From contig CATGXW010000032.1 in NCBI GenBank assembly GCA_949542085.1, positions 1-7,531 of the forward strand: a DNA stretch of 7,531 bases, given 5' to 3'. Below, piece after piece: positions 1-5,719 of this stretch. The DNA comes from an uncultured Alphaproteobacteria bacterium. Lineage in GTDB: Bacteria; Pseudomonadota; Alphaproteobacteria; RF32; CAG-239. The position numbers and the translations under genes are program-made. The notes under the pieces were generated by a model. That model did no database searches. It was not told the DNA's origin and was given only the letters and a program-made list of their open reading frames with translations. Every line of letters begins with the position of its first letter. Positions within the stretch are counted from its first letter, which is position 1.

Positions 1-97
1 CTTCCGCAATCTACCGCCTGCGTATCCTCTCTACTTATTTACTTTCTTCTATAACTACCGAAGCTCGTTTGTCAGTCTGACGTGCTCGCCGTCGGTG
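1..97 (-). other. 5' leader of an outward-transcribed gene, possibly a stable RNA operon
   Basis: This stretch lies downstream of the minus-strand promoter and would be the start of its transcript. On the minus strand it has no ATG or GTG, so no obvious coding start lies within about 97 nt of the predicted start site. It is clearly richer in G+C than the A/T block behind the promoter. A small dyad, GTCAG-T-CTGAC, sits at 71-81. A long untranslated leader behind a strong promoter fits a 16S rRNA leader, but no mature rRNA or tRNA sequence is visible. A protein gene with a long leader remains possible. Confidence 0.4.
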
Positions 98-103
98 ATG
101 TGG

Positions 104-132
104 GTTATAGGATGTTATTCCCCAGATGTCAA
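104..132 (-). promoter_or_regulatory. Strong sigma70-type promoter firing leftwards
   Basis: Read on the minus strand, a perfect -35 box TTGACA (plus positions 127-132) and a near-perfect -10 box TATAAC (104-109) are separated by exactly 17 bp (110-126). The DNA behind the -35 box (133-180) consists of long A and T runs, as in an UP element that contacts the RNA polymerase alpha subunit. Transcription should begin near 96-98 and run out of the left edge. Such a combination is typical of rRNA, tRNA or other stable RNA promoters. The boxes and spacing are seen directly; the target gene is not in the window. Confidence 0.7.
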
Positions 133-314
133 CACAAAAAATAAAAAATTTTTGATTTTTTTTCACATTTTTTGCAATTCGTTGAAAATCATTGATTTTT
201 TATGAGCGAGATTCACTGTTAAAAATTGGTTATATTTGTTTTCTTTTTTTTAACCTTAGTGCGCTAACATCAACACAATATACCACAACTGAAAACGAAC
301 ACAAGGTAGCAAAA
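133..314. other. AT-rich intergenic region between the leftward promoter and the lipoprotein gene
   Basis: No gene is seen here. The left half (133-200) is built of A and T runs and probably serves the minus-strand promoter. An open frame extends leftwards from the lipoprotein gene to 192, but that extension has no good ribosome binding site and would bury the signal peptide, so I treat it as non-coding. Several TTG and TATA-like words occur, but I could not settle on a convincing rightward promoter. A Shine-Dalgarno-like AAGG at 303-306 lies 8 nt before the ATG at 315. Confidence 0.5.
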
Positions 315-746
315 ATGTTAAAAAACAATATCTTAATATTAACTTTAGTCTTAATCCTTTCGGCTTGCGCCAACGAAAAGCCGACATTAAGCGGGGTCGA
401 CGGTTCGGCCATTCCTCCTGCTTTTGCACATTTTCCTGATGTTCCGTTTCCAACCGAGGCTTATGTTGATTTGGACGAGACTCGTGCTTTGGGCAGCGGA
501 GAGAACTGGATTGGCAGCTTGGTATACACGACTCCATATAATCCCAGCAGCGTTTTTGACTTCTATGTTTCTGAAATGCCCAAGCTGAATTGGATTGAGG
601 TTGCCACTGTCCGCGCCAAAATCAGCCAGATGACATACATAAGACAGAATCGCGCGGTGCAGATTTTGATCGAAATGACAAGCAGAGATTCCTCGCGAAT
701 CACCATAACGGCAATTCCGAACACTAACGGAGTCGGCAAACTTTAA
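315..746 (+). CDS. Small conserved-type lipoprotein of unknown function (143 aa)
   Basis: The product starts with a short positive n-region, a hydrophobic stretch at residues 5-15 and a lipobox Leu15-Ser-Ala-Cys18, so it should be exported, lipidated on Cys18 and cleaved by signal peptidase II. Ala at +2 gives no inner-membrane retention signal, so the outer membrane is likely. The mature part of about 126 residues begins with a flexible stretch, then FPDVPFP (40-46), a Gly-Trp-rich segment (60-67), FYVSEMP (83-89) and alternating beta-type strands to the end. It looks like one small alpha/beta domain. The ATG at 315 is preferred over upstream in-frame starts because of AAGG 8 nt before it and because it places the signal peptide at the N-terminus. 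The next gene begins 20 nt after the stop, so the two are probably co-transcribed. I do not recognise a named family and assign no function. Confidence 0.85.
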   Translation: MLKNNILILTLVLILSACANEKPTLSGVDGSAIPPAFAHFPDVPFPTEAYVDLDETRALGSGENWIGSLVYTTPYNPSSVFDFYVSEMPKLNWIEVATVRAKISQMTYIRQNRAVQILIEMTSRDSSRITITAIPNTNGVGKL

Positions 747-766
747 CCCTTTGCGGAGGCGACACT

Positions 767-1618
767 ATGCGCAATGACTTTTATACTATGGGGGGCTCTC
801 ATTTTTGGGAAGATGTTTTCTTTTATCAGAAATGGCGAATCCAGCGCAATTGCATCAGCAAGAAGTGTCGACTTTTGGATAATTGGGATATCCGCCGACA
901 TGAAGGAACTTTTGAGGAATGCCGAAAAGCATTTGTTAAATATATAAGTGCATATGAAATCAGCCGACAAAAAGGGCATATGGTTATTATGTTGCATGGA
1001 CTTGGCGAATCGAAAAATATCTTCAAACCCTTATGGCGAGAGGTTTTAAAGAAAAAACTTTTAGCCGCAGCGGTCAATTATCCATCAACACAAAAAGATA
1101 TTGACGGGCATGTCCGACAATTAATCTTCTTTTTAAATCACTTGGAAGATGTTCAGGAAGTATCCTTTGTCACAAAGGGAATCGGGAGCTTGGTTTTACG
1201 CAGGCTTTTCAGCGTGGAATCGGAATGGCAACAAAAACTCAAAATCGGCAGGATTGTAGAAGTCGCCCCCATGAATCGGGGAAGCCGTTTAATGGAAAAA
1301 TTCCACAAAAACAAAATTATCAGTTTTATCCTCGGGCCGATTATGCGAGATGCCGCCCCTAAAAAAGCCCAAGCACTCCCGCGAATCCCGAAGAATATCG
1401 AAACAGGAATTATCTTGTCCCCTTCTCTGCTGACAAGAATTGTAGAGTTTTTAACCAGAACCTCCATGCCCAAAGTCACCGCAGAATCCGAAAAGAAAAA
1501 CAGCGGTGCCAAAGAGGTTATTGAGATGAGTGTACCGCAATTCAACTTATTCAACAACAAAGAGCTTGTGGCGCGCGTGGTCAATTTTCTTACCACCGGA
1601 CATTTTGGAGCATTATAA
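767..1618 (+). CDS. Alpha/beta-hydrolase (lipase-like) fold protein, probably catalytically inactive (283 aa)
   Basis: A GGAGG at 755-759, 7 nt before the ATG, fixes the start. Residues 71-82 form the strand and oxyanion loop typical of bacterial lipase-like alpha/beta hydrolases (MLHGLGES, His77-Gly78). The nucleophile elbow expected as G-x-S-x-G reads Thr-Lys-Gly138-Ile-Gly140-Ser-Leu-Val, so the Ser position holds Gly. Residues 165-173 (EVAPMNRGS) match the family's 'APPNQGS' loop. The C-terminal region 256-280, ending FLTTGHF, aligns with the segment that normally carries the catalytic His, but Gln258 sits there. The Asp-containing 'GPDDG' loop appears as Arg-Thr-Ser-Met-Pro-Lys near 231-236. 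No signal peptide is evident. The gene is intact and close behind the lipoprotein gene, so it looks like a maintained pseudo-enzyme, perhaps a binding or scaffold protein, rather than a decayed gene. The fold call is fairly firm; inactivity is inference from motif alignment by eye. Confidence 0.8.
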   Translation: MRNDFYTMGGSHFWEDVFFYQKWRIQRNCISKKCRLLDNWDIRRHEGTFEECRKAFVKYISAYEISRQKGHMVIMLHGLGESKNIFKPLWREVLKKKLLAAAVNYPSTQKDIDGHVRQLIFFLNHLEDVQEVSFVTKGIGSLVLRRLFSVESEWQQKLKIGRIVEVAPMNRGSRLMEKFHKNKIISFILGPIMRDAAPKKAQALPRIPKNIETGIILSPSLLTRIVEFLTRTSMPKVTAESEKKNSGAKEVIEMSVPQFNLFNNKELVARVVNFLTTGHFGAL

Positions 1619-1657
1619 AAAAATCAAAAAACTGTAACAATTTATGAAGAAATTTTG

Positions 1658-1666
1658 TGGTATGAT
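1658..1666 (+). promoter_or_regulatory. Extended -10 promoter ahead of the VirB6-like operon
   Basis: In the 77-nt gap between the hydrolase-like gene and the small membrane protein gene, TG at 1658-1659 followed by one base and TATGAT (1661-1666) matches an extended -10 element. No clear -35 box lies 16-18 bp upstream, which is tolerated for this promoter class. Initiation near 1673 would leave a leader of about 23 nt before the ATG at 1696. No convincing hairpin terminator for the preceding gene is visible in 1619-1695, so read-through may also contribute. Confidence 0.4.
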
Positions 1667-1695
1667 AAATAGTAAGGCTGGAAAAAGGTGCAACG

Positions 1696-1893
1696 ATGAT
1701 TAAGAGCTGGCTGATAACATTTTTGGTTTTGATATTATTTGCAGCGGCTTTTTATGTGGATTTATTCGGGTTGATTGCCAGCAAGGGCGCTTTTTACACA
1801 GCTTTGGTTTTGGTCATTATTGCACTGTTGGCTGCAATAAAGATTTTGGGCAACCCCTTTGGCAGAGTGGACGACAATGACGACAAACTTTAG
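1696..1893 (+). CDS. Small two-helix membrane protein (65 aa), unknown function
   Basis: The product has two hydrophobic segments, about residues 5-28 and 32-51, joined by a short loop with Ser-Lys-Gly, and an acidic C-terminal tail with four Asp residues (59-63). It should be an inner-membrane hairpin. The purine-rich GGAAAAAGGTG just upstream of the ATG can act as ribosome binding site. Its last 17 nt overlap the start of the first VirB6-like gene, which suggests translational coupling and a role with that protein. VirB2-type pilins and VirB3 are also small two-helix proteins at such loci, but pilin precursors are usually longer with a distinct cleaved signal and I see no VirB3 features. 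I leave the function open. Confidence 0.7.
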   Translation: MIKSWLITFLVLILFAAAFYVDLFGLIASKGAFYTALVLVIIALLAAIKILGNPFGRVDDNDDKL

Positions 1894-4360
1894 AAAAATC
1901 TGGGGAATTCTGTTTTTAGCAGCGATGACGGCCATGTCGGCGCCCAGCGGGGCATGGGGACAAAAGCTTGGAGACAATGATAATGCAAAAATTGAAAGTG
2001 CCGTAGAATTTGCTAAAAATCACGGTGCCACTTCAGAGCAAATTTTAAAGCTAGAAAATTCAGATTCAGGTTCGAACCAATTTCCTTGTGGATCGCAATC
2101 TTGTGATTTGACAAAAGAAGTTTGCATACATAACGAAGTAGATGCTGTTGGTGCCGTGAGAATAAACCACTACCATTTTTGTCAACCTAAAGATAAAGAA
2201 ATTCCCACAAGCGATGATCGGAACAAATATGAGATTTGCTCTTCCGGTTGCACAAATAGTTATGAAGGAAAAGGCTCGCAAGGAGGAATCGATTACCTTT
2301 CAGAGTGTTTTACCGGTGGGACTCCTCCGAAAAAATATTGTATATTTTATAACAGTTCATCTGCTACTATTGAATATGGTAATGTTGATGGAGGATTTAA
2401 AGGGTGTGAGGTTCTTCCGGTTAAACTCTACAACCAACGAAAATGCTTTTTCTGCCCTTTATTTAAGGTCTTGTTTACAGCTGCCGATGATATGGCAAAA
2501 ACATCATTTGAGAAACTTGGAACAGCCTTTAAATCATTGATAGGTATCGGCTTGGCTTTATGGATAGCTGTACAAACATTAGCCCATGTCAGTTCTTTAA
2601 CGAAACAAGATGCTCCTAAATTTTTAGGAGGCTTGATTAAACAAAGCGCTAAATTTTTAATTGCTTTTCTATTACTTGCCAATTCAGGGGAAATATATCG
2701 TCTTGGTGTTAATCCTCTTTTGCAGGCAGGACTAAAATTTGGAGGAGAGCTGGCATCAAGCAATGTCAGCGTTAGCGATAAAACGATTATTGAATATAAT
2801 AAAATAGTTGACCCGGGAACTACTTATTTTTCAACCAACAATGGCTCCTTATACGTAGATATTGCCATTTTTATTTCCAAAGTACAGTATGAAATCGCAT
2901 TCATGCAAGCTGTAGGCTCTTCATTACTTTGCATTGGCGGTCATGGAATGTTTTCACCGACAGGAGGTAAATTAGGTTTCGGTGACGGTTTTCAAATGGC
3001 CATTCAAGGACTTTTACTGGTCGCCTTTGGTCTTTTGCTTTCGTTGGCTTTTGCCTTTTACCTGATTGACGCAGTGGTACAACTGGGAATTGTCGGCGCA
3101 TTAATGCCGTTTTTGATTGCTTGTTGGCCGTTCAAGATTACATCCTCTTACACGGGAAAAGGTGTGCAAATTTTGCTCAACAGCTTTTTTGTCTTTGTTT
3201 TTATTGGCTTGGTAATTCGTGTCAATTTAGACTTGGTTGATGCCGGAATAAAAAATACCGTAACCACAGCTTCTACAGAAACATCCGGCGGCACGGACGC
3301 TAATAAGGATAATAAAGATGAAAATGCCGAAAAAGCTTTAGGTGGGCTACTCCCAATCTATAATGCTGTTAATAATCAAGATACTGATAAATTAAAAGAA
3401 TTAACAGATATTTCAACCGTTGGCTTCCTTATTTTGATTGTTTGTTGCCTATTCGGCTTCAAACTCAGCGGAAAAGCCGAGGAATTGGCCGGAAAGATGG
3501 CTGGAGGCGCAATCAGCGGCATTGGCTCAAGCATTGGCACGATGGCGACATCTGCGACGAAAGGAGCGGCGCTTAAAACAACTGCTCCGATTAGAAAAGC
3601 GGCTTGGAATAAGACGAAAGACATTGCCAAAGCAACCCCAGGAGCTATTGGAAGGGGCGCTCGCGCTATAAAAAACAAACTTACCGGCCAAAGTGGAAAT
3701 AATGGCAACACTCCGACAATAAGAGGTAGCACCCCATCCTCTCTGAGTAGGTTGCATGGAAATGGAGGAGCGCTTCCCAAAACGCCGACGATTGACGCAA
3801 CGACAATGAGTTCTACTGTTGTCGGAGTTCCCCCTTCTAATCAGCCCCCCAAACCACCTGTCGACGCAACCTCAGAGGAAACATTAACACGTCAAAATCA
3901 AACAACGACTCCTTCCGTTACGACAGCAGAAACAACACATTCAAGCGGAGGTTCCGGAGGAAACACCCCTGCGGGTGCGGGAGCAGCAGCTGGCTCTAGT
4001 AGCGGAAACACTCCTAAAGATGGTACTCCGTCACCTGTAAACACAGAGAGCTCGACGACACCTTCATCCGATGGCGACAATGCCACTACCGCAAACCAAA
4101 ACCCACATGGTAGTCAAGCTAATGAAGCCGAACAAACCGGAAATGACGGAACGAAAAAACGGCGTCCTAACCGCGGTTCCAATCCGAACAAAGGCGCGGA
4201 TCCGAGAAAAGCAGGAAAAAGAAAACACGCTCTGTCAATGCAACAGCATACCAGACAAGAAGAAATGCGTAAAAAAATTAAGCTTGGTTCGGGGAAAAGT
4301 CGGCAAAAAGCAATTAACAAAACAGCAAACAAAGGCGGAAGAGGAAAAAAGAGAAAATAA
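1877..4360 (+). CDS. VirB6/TrbL-like type IV secretion membrane protein with Cys-rich head and basic tail (827 aa)
   Basis: The start chosen is the ATG at 1877, with GAGTGG 6 nt upstream; an in-frame TTG at 1859 would add six residues before the signal peptide. Residues 1-28 are a Sec signal peptide (cleavage near AWG-Q). Residues 29-193 are a probable periplasmic domain with 11 cysteines, ending in Cys190-x-x-Cys193. Hydrophobic helices follow at about 217-238, 252-270, 375-400, 402-418, 430-450 and 513-530. A segment with FAFYLIDAV holds an Asp398 inside the membrane, and PFLIACWPF follows. This arrangement, with a central periplasmic loop at about 271-374, fits VirB6/TrbL (PF04610), the polytopic channel subunit of type IV secretion systems. 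After 531 comes a Gly/Ala-rich segment, a long Thr/Ser/Gly/Pro/Asn-rich stretch (605-757) and a strongly basic end (758-827). Usual VirB6 is about 300 aa, so both ends are extended, as in Rickettsiales VirB6 paralogues. Family call is by pattern, not by search. Confidence 0.8.
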   Translation: MTTNFRKIWGILFLAAMTAMSAPSGAWGQKLGDNDNAKIESAVEFAKNHGATSEQILKLENSDSGSNQFPCGSQSCDLTKEVCIHNEVDAVGAVRINHYHFCQPKDKEIPTSDDRNKYEICSSGCTNSYEGKGSQGGIDYLSECFTGGTPPKKYCIFYNSSSATIEYGNVDGGFKGCEVLPVKLYNQRKCFFCPLFKVLFTAADDMAKTSFEKLGTAFKSLIGIGLALWIAVQTLAHVSSLTKQDAPKFLGGLIKQSAKFLIAFLLLANSGEIYRLGVNPLLQAGLKFGGELASSNVSVSDKTIIEYNKIVDPGTTYFSTNNGSLYVDIAIFISKVQYEIAFMQAVGSSLLCIGGHGMFSPTGGKLGFGDGFQMAIQGLLLVAFGLLLSLAFAFYLIDAVVQLGIVGALMPFLIACWPFKITSSYTGKGVQILLNSFFVFVFIGLVIRVNLDLVDAGIKNTVTTASTETSGGTDANKDNKDENAEKALGGLLPIYNAVNNQDTDKLKELTDISTVGFLILIVCCLFGFKLSGKAEELAGKMAGGAISGIGSSIGTMATSATKGAALKTTAPIRKAAWNKTKDIAKATPGAIGRGARAIKNKLTGQSGNNGNTPTIRGSTPSSLSRLHGNGGALPKTPTIDATTMSSTVVGVPPSNQPPKPPVDATSEETLTRQNQTTTPSVTTAETTHSSGGSGGNTPAGAGAAAGSSSGNTPKDGTPSPVNTESSTTPSSDGDNATTANQNPHGSQANEAEQTGNDGTKKRRPNRGSNPNKGADPRKAGKRKHALSMQQHTRQEEMRKKIKLGSGKSRQKAINKTANKGGRGKKRK
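3689..4360 (+). other. Region encoding the low-complexity and basic C-terminal tail of the 827-aa VirB6-like protein
   Basis: Residues 605-757 are dominated by Thr, Ser, Gly, Pro, Asn and Ala with almost no hydrophobic residues, and should be disordered. The short motif Gly-Asn-Thr-Pro recurs at 610-613, 695-698 and 710-713, and Thr-Thr-Pro-Ser at 677-680 and 727-730. Residues 758-827 then contain about 26 Lys or Arg. With the last helix ending near 530, this tail should lie on one side of the inner membrane, most likely the cytoplasm. A basic tail could bind nucleic acid, an acidic partner or lipid head groups; the sequence does not decide. Confidence 0.65.
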
Positions 4361-4385
4361 AGCAACTTTACAGGACTAATGAACG

Positions 4386-5708
4386 ATGAAAAAGGTGTTT
4401 GACATAGCAAAATTAGGAAAGGTTTTGATAATTGTATTATCGGCCCTTTTCTTGCTGTCCGCCTGTTCTGAAAACACCACTGTATTATCTTATCAATCGC
4501 CAACAAGAATTTCTGATGACCACAATGTAACACAGCCCGTTTTTGACACATGCTTTTATAACGGAATTTTATCCAGCGTGTATAATATCATCGGTCCAAT
4601 TGTTATGCAGATGTATGCAAAACTATCCGCAGGCGCCATGAGTGTTATAATGATGGGGTTTGCCGTTTGGGTTGCTTTGCGATTGATGAAATTTGTAAGT
4701 TCTGTCGCGGAGGACAGCCCAGGAGAAATTTGGAACGAAATACTGAAAAAAGCGTTCATTTGTCTGTTCTGTGGATTGCTGGCATCCTCACCGTCAATGC
4801 TTTTATATGTTATCAACCACTTTCTTTTCCCAATATATGAAGCTTTTCTAGAATTTGGCAGCGAGGTTTTAGCGGAAGCACTTGATAAGGATAAAAGCGG
4901 AAATATTGTTGTTTTGGGAGAAACGCTAACAGTAAAAGAGTTTGAAACGAATTGTAAAATTCCCCCCAATGCGACAAAAGCTGATTTGGAAGGTTTTCCC
5001 ACCGGCTTTAGAGATATGATGGAGTGTATGGTTTGCGCTGTCGACAATCGGTTAAACATAGGTAAAGATGTTGCTTGGATTGTGATGAAGGGCGGTACGC
5101 TTATGGGAATCGTTTTAGGAGCTTTGTTATGGTGTATTTTCTTAGTTGTCGGACTCGGTTTTGTCTTTTACTTTGTTGATAGTATTTTCCACTTTGGAAT
5201 GATGATTTTATTACTGCCGATTTTGATAATGTCATACGCTTTCGGCCCAACACGCAAATGGACTAGCATTGGCTTTAACAACATTATGAATTCAGCCGCT
5301 TTTATGATGGCTTTTTCAATCATCATCGCTACAACATTAATGGCTATAACCACCTTGCTCAATAATAATCCCGGTGTATTTAACCCCGCGGATAATCCGA
5401 CTTTAGCCGCTAAATATCTGGAAGATTTTAGCATTCCGATGATGTGTTTGTTGCTTATGGCTTTTTTGATATATGGAAGTTTGAAAGTCTCACAGCAACT
5501 CACATCAGCAATTGTCGGTGGCAAAACATCTTCAAAATTCCAAGAGAACCTTAAAGCTGTTTTACAGACTGCCGTCGGCATTGTAACTGGTGGCATGGGG
5601 TATGCGATTAAAAAGGCTGGCTTTGAAAACTCAAAACTTGGTCAAGCTCTAAACAAAGGAAAAGCAATCACAGGACGCCTCAATCAATTAGCTGGACGAG
5701 ATAAATAA
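4386..5708 (+). CDS. VirB6/TrbL-like polytopic membrane protein with a lipoprotein signal (440 aa)
   Basis: The ATG at 4386 follows AGGA (4372-4375) by 10 nt and lies 25 nt after the previous stop. The N-terminus has a lysine-rich n-region, a hydrophobic stretch at 13-24 and a lipobox Leu24-Ser-Ala-Cys27, predicting lipidation on Cys27. After a short exported spacer come hydrophobic helices at about 78-104, 122-146, 230-262, 266-286, 303-325 and 350-366. Cys56, Trp95, Val104-Ser-Ser and Lys121 align without gaps to the preceding VirB6-like protein (Cys190, Trp229, Val238-Ser-Ser, Lys255). A second block, Tyr262-x2-Asp265-x5-Gly271-x6-Pro278, then Gly296 and Asn302-Ser, also matches without gaps. 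The intervening loop differs by only one residue in length (141 versus 140 from the Lys to the Tyr). The C-terminus from about 370 is Gly/Lys-rich and likely cytoplasmic. It is a second channel-subunit paralogue. A lipid anchor on a multi-helix inner-membrane protein is unusual. Confidence 0.8.
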   Translation: MKKVFDIAKLGKVLIIVLSALFLLSACSENTTVLSYQSPTRISDDHNVTQPVFDTCFYNGILSSVYNIIGPIVMQMYAKLSAGAMSVIMMGFAVWVALRLMKFVSSVAEDSPGEIWNEILKKAFICLFCGLLASSPSMLLYVINHFLFPIYEAFLEFGSEVLAEALDKDKSGNIVVLGETLTVKEFETNCKIPPNATKADLEGFPTGFRDMMECMVCAVDNRLNIGKDVAWIVMKGGTLMGIVLGALLWCIFLVVGLGFVFYFVDSIFHFGMMILLLPILIMSYAFGPTRKWTSIGFNNIMNSAAFMMAFSIIIATTLMAITTLLNNNPGVFNPADNPTLAAKYLEDFSIPMMCLLLMAFLIYGSLKVSQQLTSAIVGGKTSSKFQENLKAVLQTAVGIVTGGMGYAIKKAGFENSKLGQALNKGKAITGRLNQLAGRDK

Positions 5709-5719
5709 GGAATAATGTT

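Noticed and set aside
192..314. Upstream extension of the lipoprotein frame, adding 41 residues
   Set aside because: It would bury the signal peptide and lipobox inside the protein and has no good ribosome binding site, while the ATG at 315 has AAGG at 8 nt.
1859..1876. TTG start for the first VirB6-like gene
   Set aside because: The ATG at 1877 has GAGTGG 6 nt upstream and gives a standard signal peptide n-region; the extra six residues include Glu and add nothing recognisable.
1696..1893. Small two-helix protein as a VirB2-type pilin
   Set aside because: It is shorter than typical pilin precursors and lacks a clear signal-peptide cleavage site before the helices; the resemblance is only in hydrophobicity pattern.
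3376..3780. A 134-residue minus-strand open frame opposite the first VirB6-like gene
   Set aside because: It is antisense to the Gly/Ala-rich part of a well-supported gene, has no recognisable motifs, and its length follows from the codon bias of the opposite strand.
3689..4147. Possible tandem repeat array in the Thr/Ser/Gly-rich coding stretch
   Set aside because: Gly-Asn-Thr-Pro and Thr-Thr-Pro-Ser recur irregularly with no fixed period at DNA level, so it is low complexity rather than a true repeat. No CRISPR-like repeat, insertion sequence end or tRNA was seen anywhere in the window.
4114..4551. A 145-residue minus-strand frame spanning the junction of the first two VirB6-like genes
   Set aside because: It is antisense to two coding regions and to the lipobox of the second, and its Phe/Leu-rich content simply mirrors the Lys-rich basic tail on the plus strand.
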